Shown here in pieces: positions 9,768-18,057 of a DNA stretch of 64,000 nucleotides; within the stretch, counting starts at the first letter, position 1; each line of letters starts with the position of its first letter. Position numbers and translations under genes: made by a program. The stretch is from Winogradskyella bathintestinalis (lineage in GTDB: Bacteria > Bacteroidota > Bacteroidia > Flavobacteriales > Flavobacteriaceae): contig NZ_JASDDK010000004.1 of the NCBI RefSeq assembly GCF_030407435.1, positions 124,001-188,000 of the forward strand, written 5' to 3'. Below the pieces are notes generated by a model. The model ran no database searches. It was not told the DNA's origin and saw only the letters and a list, made by a program, of their open reading frames with translations.

Positions 9768-10208
9768 TTATTCTTCTTCAGAAGTCCCTTTAGAAGTTTC
9801 ATTGTCTTCCTTTGCTTCTTCAAGTGCCCCTAATAAATCATTTTTTTGAAGCAAATTGTACCATTGTACGACTTTCTTAATATCTGAGGGATATACACGA
9901 TCTTCATCATAATCTGGCAACACTTCAAAGAAAAACTCTTCTAACGTATCTTTACCATCTTTATGACTTATGGACGTTAATTCCCCACCTTCTTTCTCCT
10001 TTATTTTTTTCAGCACCTCTCTTAATGGTACTTCTTCAGTCAGGGTGTAAATAGCAATTTCACTAAGAATACTAATATTACTATGCGCACCAACTGTGAT
10101 ACGCTTGTTATCGATTAACGATTGCACAATGGCACCTGTTCTGGTCTGTGTAACAATTTTGTATAGTCCTGGTTTTCCGGAAATGGATAAAATTTTGTCT
10201 AAGCTCAT
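9768..10208 (-). CDS. DUF5606 domain protein
   Basis: A 146-residue small cytosolic protein matching the Bacteroidetes DUF5606 family: an N-terminal conserved domain (MSLDKILSISGKPGLYKIV, then a segment with TRTGAIVQSL and ISILSEIAIYT) of about 75 residues followed by charged helix and an acidic tail ending SEEE. Function is not known. It is wedged between def (10 bases upstream) and mazG (2 bases downstream), so it is probably co-transcribed with both and may be linked to housekeeping nucleotide or translation quality control; that is inference from context. Confidence 0.85.
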   Translation of the reverse strand: MSLDKILSISGKPGLYKIVTQTRTGAIVQSLIDNKRITVGAHSNISILSEIAIYTLTEEVPLREVLKKIKEKEGGELTSISHKDGKDTLEEFFFEVLPDYDEDRVYPSDIKKVVQWYNLLQKNDLLGALEEAKEDNETSKGTSEEE

Positions 10209-10218
10209 AAATATTTTT

Positions 10219-10809
10219 TTAACGTTTTTTGCTCATTAGAGGAAAACGCATTCTGTAATCAATTTTAATTTTACCTTTTGAAATGTTAGTTAATCGCCCT
10301 TTAATTAAACGTTTTTTAAATGATGACAATTTATCTGTAAACAACACACCCTCAATATGATCATATTCATGCTGAATAACTCTGGCAATTAAACCATCAT
10401 ATTCGTCAACATGAGTCTCAAAATTTTCATCTTGATATTGAATTTTAATTTTTGGCTGTCTAAAAACATCCTCTCTAACATCTGGAATACTTAAACAACC
10501 TTCATTAAAAGCCCATTCATCACCCGCTTCTTCTAGAATTTCAGCATTAATAAATGTTTTTTTAAAATTTTGAAGCTGTTTTCGTTCTGTTTCAGAAAGG
10601 GCTTCATCTTCAGCAAATGGACTTGTATCTACCATAAACATCCGAATCGCTAAACCGATCTGAGGTGCCGCTAAACCAACACCGTACGCACCATACATGG
10701 TTTCGTACATATTGTTTATAAGTTCATCTAGTTTAGGATAATCTTTATCAATGGCTTTTGCTTTTCTCTTTAAAACAGCATCACCATAAGCAACGATTGG
10801 TAAAATCAT
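10219..10809 (-). CDS. def: Peptide deformylase
   Basis: A 196-residue peptide deformylase that removes the formyl group from N-terminal methionine of nascent proteins. All three metal/active-site motifs are present: GLAAPQIG (45-52), EGCLSIP (103-109, metal ligand C105) and QHEYDHIEG (146-154, ligands H147 and H151, catalytic E148). The ATG at 10809 (MILPIVAYGD) is the standard start. A longer in-frame extension upstream would add 22 residues but would run through the promoter at 10830-10863, so it is rejected. First gene of the def-DUF5606-mazG operon. Confidence 0.95.
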   Translation of the reverse strand: MILPIVAYGDAVLKRKAKAIDKDYPKLDELINNMYETMYGAYGVGLAAPQIGLAIRMFMVDTSPFAEDEALSETERKQLQNFKKTFINAEILEEAGDEWAFNEGCLSIPDVREDVFRQPKIKIQYQDENFETHVDEYDGLIARVIQHEYDHIEGVLFTDKLSSFKKRLIKGRLTNISKGKIKIDYRMRFPLMSKKR

Positions 10810-10829
10810 AATTCGTTTATTTTCGGGTG

Positions 10830-10863
10830 CAAAAGTACCAATTTTCAAAAATAAAAATCCAAA
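10830..10863 (-). promoter_or_regulatory. Promoter of the def-DUF5606-mazG operon
   Basis: On the minus strand TACTTTTG (complement of 10830-10837) matches the flavobacterial -7 element TAnnTTTG exactly. TTTG (complement of 10860-10863) fits the -33 element with a 22-base spacer. The -7 element ends 20 bases before the def ATG. Confidence 0.6.
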
Positions 10864-11064
10864 TTCTAAGCACAAATTTATTATTTAGTTGGCAGGCGTA
10901 GTGTTCAGAATTCAGTTCTAGAAATTTAAATTTGTCATAATAGAAGAAAGGGTGGTTTTCTTAAGTGTTAAAAAATGAAACTAAGTACATTAGTTGAACG
11001 TCTATTACTTTAAAGAATTCTCGTCCTTTTTTCTACGTCCTACTCTAGTGCCTCAGATGCACAC

Positions 11065-11478
11065 CTAACGTGCACTAGATAGATAACTCTGTAAAATAAG
11101 GGTTGCACTTATTTCATCTATTAGTGCTTTGTTTTGTCTTTGCTTCTTTTTTAAACCACTATCTATCATGGTTTGAAATGCCATTTTAGACGTAAAACGT
11201 TCATCTATTCGTTCTACTGTTATTTCAGGAATAGTTTTCGATAACTTCACCAAAAATTTTTGAATATACACTTCACTTTCCGAAGCGGTATTATTCATTT
11301 GTTTTGGTAAGCCAACCACTATTTTTTCAACGTTTTCTTTAGTTACATAACTTTTTAAAAACTGCAGTAATTCTTTGGTATCTACGGTTGTTAAACCAGA
11401 TGCAATAATTTGCATTTCGTCAGTAACGGCTATTCCTGTTCGTTTTGTTCCGTAATCAATGGCTAGTATTCTTCCCAT
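11065..11478 (-). CDS. ruvX: RuvX/YqgF-type Holliday-junction resolvase-like nuclease
   Basis: A 137-residue RNase H-fold protein of the RuvX/YqgF family. In other bacteria it processes 16S rRNA precursors and has been proposed as a Holliday-junction resolvase. Visible motifs: ILAIDYGTKRTGIAVTD with the first acidic residue D8, IVVGLPKQMNN in the middle, ERIDERFTSKMA, and the C-terminal helix with KALIDEISATLILQSYL carrying the last acidic residues. Length is typical. The next gene on the strand, def, starts 255 bases downstream and has its own promoter. Confidence 0.92.
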   Translation of the reverse strand: MGRILAIDYGTKRTGIAVTDEMQIIASGLTTVDTKELLQFLKSYVTKENVEKIVVGLPKQMNNTASESEVYIQKFLVKLSKTIPEITVERIDERFTSKMAFQTMIDSGLKKKQRQNKALIDEISATLILQSYLSSAR

Positions 11479-11483
11479 AAATG

Positions 11484-11491
11484 CAAAGATA
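11484..11491 (-). promoter_or_regulatory. -7 promoter element of ruvX, almost touching the start codon
   Basis: TATCTTTG on the minus strand (complement of 11484-11491) is a perfect flavobacterial -7 element. Only five bases separate it from the ruvX ATG, so the transcript would be leaderless or nearly so. No clear -33 TTG is visible; that region is occupied by an A-tract and hairpin. Confidence 0.5.
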
Positions 11492-11502
11492 CTGTAATAA
11501 AA

Positions 11503-11531
11503 AAAAACGCCTCTTAAATAGAAGCGTTTTT
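11503..11531 (-). terminator. Hairpin terminator pointing leftward, upstream of ruvX
   Basis: AAAAACGC (11503-11510) pairs with GCGTTTTT (11524-11531); inside, TCT/AGA add three pairs past one C-A mismatch. Read on the minus strand the stem is followed by nine T (complement of the A run 11499-11507), a strong intrinsic terminator. On the plus strand only five T follow. No minus-strand gene lies to its right before dapD, which is on the other strand, so what it terminates is unexplained. Confidence 0.55.
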
Positions 11532-11773
11532 AGGTAATCAATCTTAACTAACCTAAAAATGATTTAATGTACGTCTATAAATCACTCAACCAATCTTATT
11601 TAAAAGTCACTTGTTTTAAACCGCCTATTTATTAAATGTTCTAATACAAACATTGAAAAATTATACCATGTCATCGTTCCAATAGTCTATAGAACGCAAT
11701 AGCTTCCACTTATTAATTAGACGCCTATTATTAGAATGGGTCACATTTATATCAAATAAATTTTAAAATATTT
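11532..11773. other. Intergenic stretch upstream of dapD
   Basis: No coding frame is supported here. A 7-bp inverted repeat, TGATTTA (11560-11566) and TAAATCA (11578-11584), is the only local structure I see. If the leftward terminator at 11503-11531 is real, this is where the matching transcript would have to start, but I find no CAAAnnTA (minus-strand -7) match. Confidence 0.3.
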
Positions 11774-11802
11774 TTTGATGGTTATTTATGGACTTATCTT
11801 TG
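11774..11802 (+). promoter_or_regulatory. Promoter of dapD
   Basis: TTTG at 11774-11777, a 17-base spacer, then TATCTTTG at 11795-11802: a textbook flavobacterial promoter. It ends 24 bases before the ATG at 11827 and therefore excludes an earlier in-frame start at 11788. Confidence 0.7.
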
Positions 11803-11826
11803 AAATTAATTTACACTTATTTTAAT

Positions 11827-12642
11827 ATGAAACAACTACAATCTGTAATAGAAAATGCTTGGGAGGACCGTTCTCTTTTAACTAATAAAGTAACCATTGA
11901 TGCCATTAAGGCCGTTGTGGATTTGATTGATGCTGGCACCTTGCGCGTAGCTGAACCAACAGACGATGGATGGCAAGTAAATGAATGGGTAAAAAAAGCA
12001 GTTGTTTTATACTTCCCAATTCAGAAAATGGAAACTTTTGAAGTGGGTATTTTTGAATATCACGATAAAATTCCTTTGAAAACCGGTTATGCATCAAAAG
12101 GGATCCGAGTTGTTCCCCATGCTGTGGCAAGACATGGAGCCTTTATTTCGTCTGGCACTATTCTGATGCCTAGTTATGTAAATATCGGGGCTTATGTAGA
12201 TGAAGGCACTATGGTAGATACATGGGCAACGGTTGGTAGCTGTGCGCAGATTGGTAAAAATGTTCACCTATCTGGTGGAGTTGGTATAGGCGGTGTATTA
12301 GAACCTTTACAAGCTGCTCCCGTAATTATAGAAGATGGTGCCTTTATTGGTTCTAGATGTATTGTGGTTGAAGGTGTACGTGTAGAAAAAGAAGCTGTTT
12401 TAGGAGCCAATGTAGTCTTAACCATGAGTACAAAGATCATTGATGTTACCGGTGACGAACCTGTGGAAACTAAAGGTGTAGTGCCTGCGCGTTCCGTGGT
12501 CATTCCTGGAAGTTACACTAAAAAATTTGCTGCTGGCGAATTTCAAGTGCCTTGTGCTTTGATTATTGGTAGACGTAAGGAAAGTACGAATAAGAAGACC
12601 TCATTAAATGATGCGCTTAGGGAGTATGATGTGGCGGTATAA
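11827..12642 (+). CDS. dapD: 2,3,4,5-tetrahydropyridine-2,6-dicarboxylate N-succinyltransferase
   Basis: A 271-residue DapD, which succinylates tetrahydrodipicolinate in the lysine/meso-diaminopimelate pathway and so feeds peptidoglycan synthesis. The central part is a left-handed beta-helix of hexapeptide repeats, visible as GTILMPSYVNIGAYVDEGTM, GVGIGGVLEPLQAAPVIIED and GAFIGSRCIVVEGVRV. The N-terminal helical domain (MKQLQSVIENAWEDRS) and C-terminal substrate/CoA segment are present and the length is normal. The start at 11827 is fixed by the promoter just upstream. Cytosolic, expected to be a trimer. Confidence 0.95.
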   Translation: MKQLQSVIENAWEDRSLLTNKVTIDAIKAVVDLIDAGTLRVAEPTDDGWQVNEWVKKAVVLYFPIQKMETFEVGIFEYHDKIPLKTGYASKGIRVVPHAVARHGAFISSGTILMPSYVNIGAYVDEGTMVDTWATVGSCAQIGKNVHLSGGVGIGGVLEPLQAAPVIIEDGAFIGSRCIVVEGVRVEKEAVLGANVVLTMSTKIIDVTGDEPVETKGVVPARSVVIPGSYTKKFAAGEFQVPCALIIGRRKESTNKKTSLNDALREYDVAV

Positions 12643-12743
12643 TTTTAGAAATGCCAACCCAGAATGTTATAATTTAAATAATGTTCATTTCGTTAAATTA
12701 ATCAATTTTATTACTTTACCAGCAATAACAATTTTAATCAAAT

Positions 12744-13790
12744 ATGGAGCAACTTAAGTATGACATATATTGGCGTTTTAAACTGAAAAGATCAAATAGT
12801 CGTGCCTTAAAAGCGCTCAAAAAAATTGAAAGTTATAAAGGCAAAGTTAACACTAAATTTCAAAAATTATCAAATGAGTATGCAATTGAAGTCTTAGGAA
12901 ATAAAGCTTATGCGCCATGGCTATATGTTTATTGCGCCATGCAGAATCGCTTTCTGGAAGGATGGATACCTGATAACTATTATGCCAAAGAAGTTGTTCC
13001 AAAATTAAATGGAGATTATGGAAAAGTTGGAGACCGAAATTTTATAATTCCATTTTTGCTGCCTCAAATTGACTCGTTAGACATCGCTTATTTTATAAAT
13101 GGGAAATTTTGTGGTCCAGACAGTAAGGTTATCGATATAAATGAAATTAAGAATTTCCTATTTGATAAGAATAATAGAATAGTTTTTAAACTAGAAAATT
13201 CAAAACGGGGTCAAGGGGTTTTTATTCTTGATAGAGATAATTTCGATGCTTCGATATATTTTTCAAACGAATATGCTAATGGTGTATTTCAAAAGTATAT
13301 TCAACAACACCCATTTTTTGATCAATTTGCAAACAATTCCGTTGCTACAATTAGAATTACAACAGTATCTGATGCCCAAGGAAAAATATCTCCAAGAGCA
13401 TCATATATTAGATTTGGCCGTACCAAAGACACACATATTAAGGCCAACTCTGCAGTAAGTATTCCTATCGACATTAACTCTGGAGAATTACATTCTACAG
13501 GTTATATAAAATGGTCTGAGATAGACAAGCACCCAGACAGTAATATTTTGTTTCATCAACAGATTATTCCCTATTATAAAGAGTGTGTAGAAAAAGCTGT
13601 AGCAATGCATAGTGTTATTCCATTTATGGGTTGTTTGGGTTGGGATTTAACAGTTGATGCTTCAGAGAAAGTTCAATTTATTGAAGTAAATGGCATTAAT
13701 AACGGCATAAAATTTAGCGAAGCTATTACAGGGCCATGTTTTAAAGATTTGAATTGGGATAATCTTTGGAAACAAAAACAAGGATTTTAA
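12744..13790 (+). CDS. Sugar-transfer-associated ATP-grasp protein
   Basis: A 348-residue cytosolic protein that fits the 'ATP-grasp in sugar transfer' family found in polysaccharide gene clusters. Visible ATP-grasp landmarks: a lysine-bearing strand VFKLENSKRGQGVFIL near 150-165, the FQKYIQQHPFFDQF segment near 180-195, NSVATIRITT, then the C-terminal metal site GCLGWDLTVD and FIEVNGINNG (E and N ligands). Members are thought to ligate an amino acid or other carboxylate to a glycan, but the substrate is not known. First gene of the surface-glycan island; the next gene starts 24 bases downstream. Confidence 0.78.
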   Translation: MEQLKYDIYWRFKLKRSNSRALKALKKIESYKGKVNTKFQKLSNEYAIEVLGNKAYAPWLYVYCAMQNRFLEGWIPDNYYAKEVVPKLNGDYGKVGDRNFIIPFLLPQIDSLDIAYFINGKFCGPDSKVIDINEIKNFLFDKNNRIVFKLENSKRGQGVFILDRDNFDASIYFSNEYANGVFQKYIQQHPFFDQFANNSVATIRITTVSDAQGKISPRASYIRFGRTKDTHIKANSAVSIPIDINSGELHSTGYIKWSEIDKHPDSNILFHQQIIPYYKECVEKAVAMHSVIPFMGCLGWDLTVDASEKVQFIEVNGINNGIKFSEAITGPCFKDLNWDNLWKQKQGF

Positions 13791-13814
13791 TTTTAACTTT
13801 AAAACAGTCTAATA

Positions 13815-14729
13815 ATGCCAAGTATAATACGTCGATTCTTTTTAAGGCACTTAAGGAAAATGCGTTCTTTACCGCCAAAAATTTATACACCTATATCTTA
13901 TGAATATTATACTGGTAAAAAATTAAATTTAAAAAACCCAATTGAATTTAATGAAAAATTACAATGGATGAAGGTGTATTATCATCCAAAAGTTCTAACT
14001 CAATTAGTAGACAAATATGCGGTAAGAGCTTATGTTGAGGAAAAAATAGGAGCGCAGTATCTTAATCAAATCTACGGGGTATACGATAAACCCGAAGCTA
14101 TTCCCTTTGAGAATTTACCTAATAAATTTGTTGTTAAAGCCACACATACAAGTAGTCATAATTTAATAGTAACAGACAAAACTAAACTCAATAAGAAAAA
14201 AGCGATTAAATTATTTTATAAATGGTTGGGTAAAAACCAATATTACCGCATTGGTCAGGAGTGGGCGTATAAAGATGTACCTCCGAGATTAATTGTTGAA
14301 AAATTTTTAAAGGACGATGATAAAAATTCACTCATTGATTATAAGTTCTATTGCTTTAATGGCACCGCTAAATTTTTAGAAGTGCATTTAGATAGGGCAG
14401 ATAATCATAAGAGAGGTTTTTACGATTTCGATTTTAAACTATTACCATTTAGGTATGTGTCTCTTGAGAAGAGTATCTCATCAGATATTAAGAAACCTCG
14501 GAATTTAAATGAAATGATAAAATTTGCTGAAATTTTATCTGCAAAATTTCCATTTGTTCGTGTTGATTTTTATTCAATAAAGGGTAAAACTATATTTGGT
14601 GAAATGACGTTCTATCCGTCTGATGGCAGAAAAGATTTTATTCCAGAGAAATACAATAAAATTATTGGAGATTACATTTCAATTCCTAAATTAGAAAGTG
14701 GACAACAAGCAATAACTAAAACAGATTGA
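13815..14729 (+). CDS. TupA-like ATP-grasp protein
   Basis: A 304-residue protein of the TupA-like ATP-grasp family, named after a teichuronopeptide synthesis gene. Typical features: FNEKLQWMKVYYHPKVLTQL near 45-65, the KYAVRAYVEEKIG helix, FVVKATHTSSHN near 110, PRLIVEKFL, and the late DYKFYCFNG and FPFVRVDFYS segments with acidic metal ligands, then a final GEMTFYPSDG motif. These enzymes are linked to adding amino acids or peptides to surface polysaccharides. No signal peptide. It follows another, unrelated ATP-grasp gene by 24 bases and precedes the Stealth-type gene by 46, all in one direction. Confidence 0.85.
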   Translation: MPSIIRRFFLRHLRKMRSLPPKIYTPISYEYYTGKKLNLKNPIEFNEKLQWMKVYYHPKVLTQLVDKYAVRAYVEEKIGAQYLNQIYGVYDKPEAIPFENLPNKFVVKATHTSSHNLIVTDKTKLNKKKAIKLFYKWLGKNQYYRIGQEWAYKDVPPRLIVEKFLKDDDKNSLIDYKFYCFNGTAKFLEVHLDRADNHKRGFYDFDFKLLPFRYVSLEKSISSDIKKPRNLNEMIKFAEILSAKFPFVRVDFYSIKGKTIFGEMTFYPSDGRKDFIPEKYNKIIGDYISIPKLESGQQAITKTD

Positions 14730-14775
14730 TGTCCGTAACATTATTAAACTGATGGATCATTTTCATACTTAAACT

Positions 14776-15717
14776 ATGACAACTAAAAATGCTGAGCTAC
14801 ATACTATTGATGCCGTAATTCTTTGGGTAGATGGTAATGATGAAAACCATCAAGCCAAAATGTTACCTTACTTAAAAGATAAGACAAAGATTAATTCTGA
14901 AAAATTTAAAACGCGTTTCAACCAGGTTAATGAAATTAAATTTACCATTGATTCCATTTTAAAATTCGCTCCTTATGTTGATAATATTCATATAATTACA
15001 GATAATCAAACACCCGATTTCTTAAAGAATAAACAACAAGACAGTTATAATAAAGTTTCAATAGTAGATCATAAAATTATATTCAAAGGGCTCGAAGAAT
15101 ATTTACCTACATTTAATTGCAGACCAATTGAATCTTGCTTATATCGAATCCCAAATTTAGCTGAACATTTTATTTATTTTAATGATGATTTCTTTTTGAT
15201 TAATGATACAAAACCAAGTGATTTTTTTAAAAACGGACTTCCAATTTTAAGAGGTAAATGGTTAGAATTTGATGAAAACATATTTTATAAAAAATTTAAA
15301 AAACCCAGGTTTGGCCATAAAAAAATTCAACAAAAAGCAGCGAAACTTATAGGTTTTAATAAATATTATAATTTTAGACACACCCCTCACCCACTACGTA
15401 AGTCGACTTTTGAAAAGTATTTCAAAGTTAATGAAGACGTCCTTATAGAAAATATTAAGCATAAATTTAGAAACAAAAACCAATTTACTCCTCAAGGCTT
15501 GGCTAACCATATAGAAATAAAAAACAAAACTTGCTATTTTAAAGAGGATTTGCAGCTCATGTATTTTAGATCTTACAACAAACCACTTTTGTGGTATAAA
15601 TACAAGCTAAATATCGCCGGGAAACGTAAATTATTTCTAGGCTTACAAAACTTAGATCGTAGTCCACCAAACATTCTAAATTATATAATAAACTGGCTAG
15701 AGAATAAAATGTCCTAA
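14776..15717 (+). CDS. Stealth-family capsular polysaccharide phosphotransferase
   Basis: A 313-residue enzyme of the Stealth family, which transfers hexose-1-phosphate units to build phosphodiester-linked capsule or lipopolysaccharide. Conserved region 1 is IDAVILWVDGND (11-22). Region 2 follows with RFNQVNEIKFTIDSI, FAPYVDNIHIITDNQTP and the acidic HFIYFNDDFFL. Region 3 is seen as RHTPHPLRKSTFEKYF, and the C-terminal part has LQLMYFRSYNKP-like sequence in place of region 4. Cytosolic face of the membrane. Together with the two upstream ATP-grasp genes it points to a decorated surface glycan. Confidence 0.85.
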   Translation: MTTKNAELHTIDAVILWVDGNDENHQAKMLPYLKDKTKINSEKFKTRFNQVNEIKFTIDSILKFAPYVDNIHIITDNQTPDFLKNKQQDSYNKVSIVDHKIIFKGLEEYLPTFNCRPIESCLYRIPNLAEHFIYFNDDFFLINDTKPSDFFKNGLPILRGKWLEFDENIFYKKFKKPRFGHKKIQQKAAKLIGFNKYYNFRHTPHPLRKSTFEKYFKVNEDVLIENIKHKFRNKNQFTPQGLANHIEIKNKTCYFKEDLQLMYFRSYNKPLLWYKYKLNIAGKRKLFLGLQNLDRSPPNILNYIINWLENKMS

Positions 15718-15725
15718 ACTTTGTG

Positions 15726-15763
15726 ATACTTTTTGGATTTATCTTAAATCAATAAAAAAGTAT
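15726..15763. terminator. AT-rich hairpin between convergent genes
   Basis: ATACTTTTT (15726-15734) pairs with AAAAAGTAT (15755-15763), and inside it GATTTA (15736-15741) pairs with TAAATC (15745-15750) over a three-base loop. It lies between the Stealth-type gene and the convergent YrbL-like gene and could act as a bidirectional terminator, though no T run follows the stem. Confidence 0.4.
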
Positions 15764-15803
15764 AGGAGAATTAATTAATATAGACGACTTGTAAAGTTTG
15801 CCA

Positions 15804-16424
15804 TTAAACAATAGTTTCACCAGAAGCTCTTAATCGTTTTATTAAATTACGCTGAGCACTTAACGAATGTAAATTTGCTTTTACAAAACGCCGTTCAACT
15901 TTCTTTTTAGCAAAATAATGAAACCAATCGGCAAATGGAAAGAAATCTCGATGCCCTATGCCATCAATAACGACCAACTCTATAGCATTATTTTTTAATA
16001 ATTTTACACAAATATTTCTCGCTCTTAAATCTCCTACAAATATTTTATGGCTAATCATTTGCTCTTTTAAGCGTTGCAAACCCTCCTCTATTTGAGTATC
16101 GGAAATTGATGATTTATTCATTTCTAAATAATGTCTCAATGTAAGTGAAATATTCTGAGATAATTCGTCCTTAACTAATTCATAAATAAAGCCTGTACCT
16201 AAATTGGTCTCAATTTCTCCTAAATACTCTGCAAAAAATGGATAGGCAAATTTGGACCTATCTTTAGATTTTATTTTCTCGAGGTAATTAATTTCTTTAT
16301 AAAGATGGTGAGTATCAATTTCAGGTTTACCAATTTTAACACATAGGTCATTATTATCGGGATGAAAATAAACCTTACGAGCTAATCCTTCAGAAATGTA
16401 ATTTTTGTCTTTAATTTGTAGCAT
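15804..16424 (-). CDS. YrbL-like kinase-fold protein
   Basis: A 206-residue protein resembling the PhoP-regulated YrbL family, a small branch of the protein-kinase-like fold. It shows the N-lobe (LCVKIGKPEID, lysine near 30), a hinge-like GTGFIYELVKDE, and the catalytic-loop pattern VGDLRARNICVK followed by VVIDGIGHRD, in place of HRD...N and DFG. Substrate is unknown; in glycan clusters such proteins may phosphorylate lipopolysaccharide sugars, which is inference. Its ATG overlaps the end of the upstream GT2 gene by 14 bases, so the two are co-translated. Confidence 0.8.
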   Translation of the reverse strand: MLQIKDKNYISEGLARKVYFHPDNNDLCVKIGKPEIDTHHLYKEINYLEKIKSKDRSKFAYPFFAEYLGEIETNLGTGFIYELVKDELSQNISLTLRHYLEMNKSSISDTQIEEGLQRLKEQMISHKIFVGDLRARNICVKLLKNNAIELVVIDGIGHRDFFPFADWFHYFAKKKVERRFVKANLHSLSAQRNLIKRLRASGETIV

Positions 16425-17250
16425 TTTTATTTAAGGATTCTATACCATAGGGTGTTTTTATAATATTATTTTGTTTTGTAAATGCTCTAATTTGCTTGTT
16501 TTTTTCAATCATTTCAGGCTTTACGTAGCCTCTTTCATGATCTAAATGCAAACAAATTGCACTATATCTAATCTGTTTAGCTTTTATGCCGGCATTAAAC
16601 AAACGTTCACCCAGCTCACGATCTTCACCACCATACTGCATACGTTCATCATAACCGTTGGCAGCGATTATATCGTCTTTCCATCCAGAAGAATTATGAC
16701 CATTCCACGTTGCTGTAGTTGGTGTTAAAGTATTTAACGCATTTTTCTTAAACCCTTTTGCTGTGATTTTGTTATTTTTAAATGAGGATTTTAATCCATG
16801 AGATTTTAACCATTCGATATTAAAACAATTTTGTGACTTTATATCCTCTTCAGTTATCTCTTTACTTATAGATAACGGCAATTTAAAATAACCTCCAGAC
16901 AAGAAATAACCTTGTTTTCTATTATTTATATGAACGCTTAAAAAGTCTTCTCTGGCAATACAATCGCCGTCTGTATACACTAAATAATTTCCTTTACTAG
17001 CAACAGTGGCTTTATTGAGAATTATAGTTTTTTGAAAACCATTATCCGCATGCCAAATATGTTGTATAGCATAATCCACTTTTAATTTAACCTTTTCAAT
17101 TAAATCTTTGGTGGTAGTATCGGAGCCATCATCTGCTATAACCACTTCAAAATTTTTATAAATTTGTTCATTATAGCTCCATAGTACTTTTTCTAACCAT
17201 TCTGGGCTATTATAAGTACTTATTATTACTGAGGTATCAATAGAATTCAT
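16411..17250 (-). CDS. Family 2 glycosyltransferase (galactosyltransferase-type C-terminus)
   Basis: A 279-residue GT-A fold inverting glycosyltransferase. Motifs: VIISTYNSPEWLEKVL at 8-23, VVIADDGSDTTT at 37-47, the metal/nucleotide-sugar site VYTDGDC with D94 and D96, and the C-terminal acceptor/base region GYDERMQYGGEDRELGERL typical of chondroitin- or galactosyltransferase-like members. No membrane segment, so probably peripheral on the cytosolic face. It is divergent from the next GT2 gene with only 45 bases between start codons, and overlaps the YrbL-like gene downstream. Confidence 0.88.
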   Translation of the reverse strand: MNSIDTSVIISTYNSPEWLEKVLWSYNEQIYKNFEVVIADDGSDTTTKDLIEKVKLKVDYAIQHIWHADNGFQKTIILNKATVASKGNYLVYTDGDCIAREDFLSVHINNRKQGYFLSGGYFKLPLSISKEITEEDIKSQNCFNIEWLKSHGLKSSFKNNKITAKGFKKNALNTLTPTTATWNGHNSSGWKDDIIAANGYDERMQYGGEDRELGERLFNAGIKAKQIRYSAICLHLDHERGYVKPEMIEKNKQIRAFTKQNNIIKTPYGIESLNKNATN

Positions 17251-17255
17251 TGCCG

Positions 17256-17273
17256 TAAAAATAGTTATTTTTG
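17256..17273. promoter_or_regulatory. Divergent promoter, mirrored -7 elements
   Basis: TATTTTTG at 17266-17273 is a perfect -7 element for the rightward GT2 gene, 22 bases before its ATG. On the minus strand TATTTTTA (complement of 17256-17263) is a one-mismatch -7 element five bases before the leftward GT2 ATG. The two form a near-palindrome (CGTAAAAATA / TATTTTTGCG). Confidence 0.45.
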
Positions 17274-17295
17274 CGCATATTTATCTTTTCAATTT

Positions 17296-18057
17296 ATGGT
17301 TAAACTATCTGGAGTTATAATTACATTCAATGAAGCCGCAAATATAGAAGCGTGTGTTAAATCACTTATTTCGGTTGTGGATGAAATAATTGTTATAGAT
17401 TCCTTTTCTACCGATAACACAAAAGCCATCTGTAAATCTTATAACGTTACATTTATTGAGCAAGAATTTTTAGGTTATATAGAACAAAAGAATTTTGCAT
17501 TATCACAAGCAAACTATGACCATATTGTATCTTTAGATGGAGATGAAGCCTTATCTAAAACACTTCAAGAATCTATAATTAACCTAAAATCGAATTGGAA
17601 ATTCGATGGTTATTATGCTAATCGCTTTAATAACTTTTGTGGCCAATGGATTAAACATTCCGATTGGTATCCTAATAAAAAATTACGCGTCTTTGACAGA
17701 CGAAAAGCACAATGGAAAGGTATTAATCCACACGATAATGTTCAAATGAATGAGGTTGGTTCTAAAATTGGACACTTAAAAGGAGATATACTTCATAAAA
17801 CCTATCAAACGTATTCAGAATTTAATCAGAAAACAGAATATTTTTCGACTATTGCAGCAAAAGCGTATTATAAATTAGGAAAAAAGGCACCCATTTGGAA
17901 AATTATTTGGAATCCCTCTTGGGCTTTTTTTAAAACTTACGTCTTAAGATTGGGATTTTTAGATGGCTTTAATGGTTATATCATTTCTGTGCAAACAGCG
18001 AATATTACTTTTTTGAAGTATTCTAAGTTGCGTGAATTGAGAAAAGCTAAATCTTAA
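17296..18057 (+). CDS. Family 2 glycosyltransferase, WaaE/KdtX-like
   Basis: A 253-residue GT2 enzyme of the lipopolysaccharide-core WaaE/KdtX group, which adds glucose to core heptose in some Gram-negative bacteria. Motifs: LSGVIITFNEAANIEACV near 4-21, VDEIIVIDSFSTDNT at 28-42, and the DxD-type SLDGDEALS (D81, D83). The mid-protein WYPNKKLRVFDRRKAQWKG and the C-terminal amphipathic tail, including FLDGFNGYIIS, are typical. The exact sugar cannot be read. Its stop overlaps the 3' end of the convergent InaA-like kinase gene by 11 bases. Confidence 0.88.
   Translation: MVKLSGVIITFNEAANIEACVKSLISVVDEIIVIDSFSTDNTKAICKSYNVTFIEQEFLGYIEQKNFALSQANYDHIVSLDGDEALSKTLQESIINLKSNWKFDGYYANRFNNFCGQWIKHSDWYPNKKLRVFDRRKAQWKGINPHDNVQMNEVGSKIGHLKGDILHKTYQTYSEFNQKTEYFSTIAAKAYYKLGKKAPIWKIIWNPSWAFFKTYVLRLGFLDGFNGYIISVQTANITFLKYSKLRELRKAKS

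Noticed and set aside
10810..10875. 22-residue N-terminal extension of peptide deformylase
   Set aside because: It overlaps a good promoter and is absent from the usual start of the family (MILPIVAYGD).
11788..11826. 13-residue N-terminal extension of DapD
   Set aside because: The -7 element TATCTTTG lies inside it, so it would not be transcribed.
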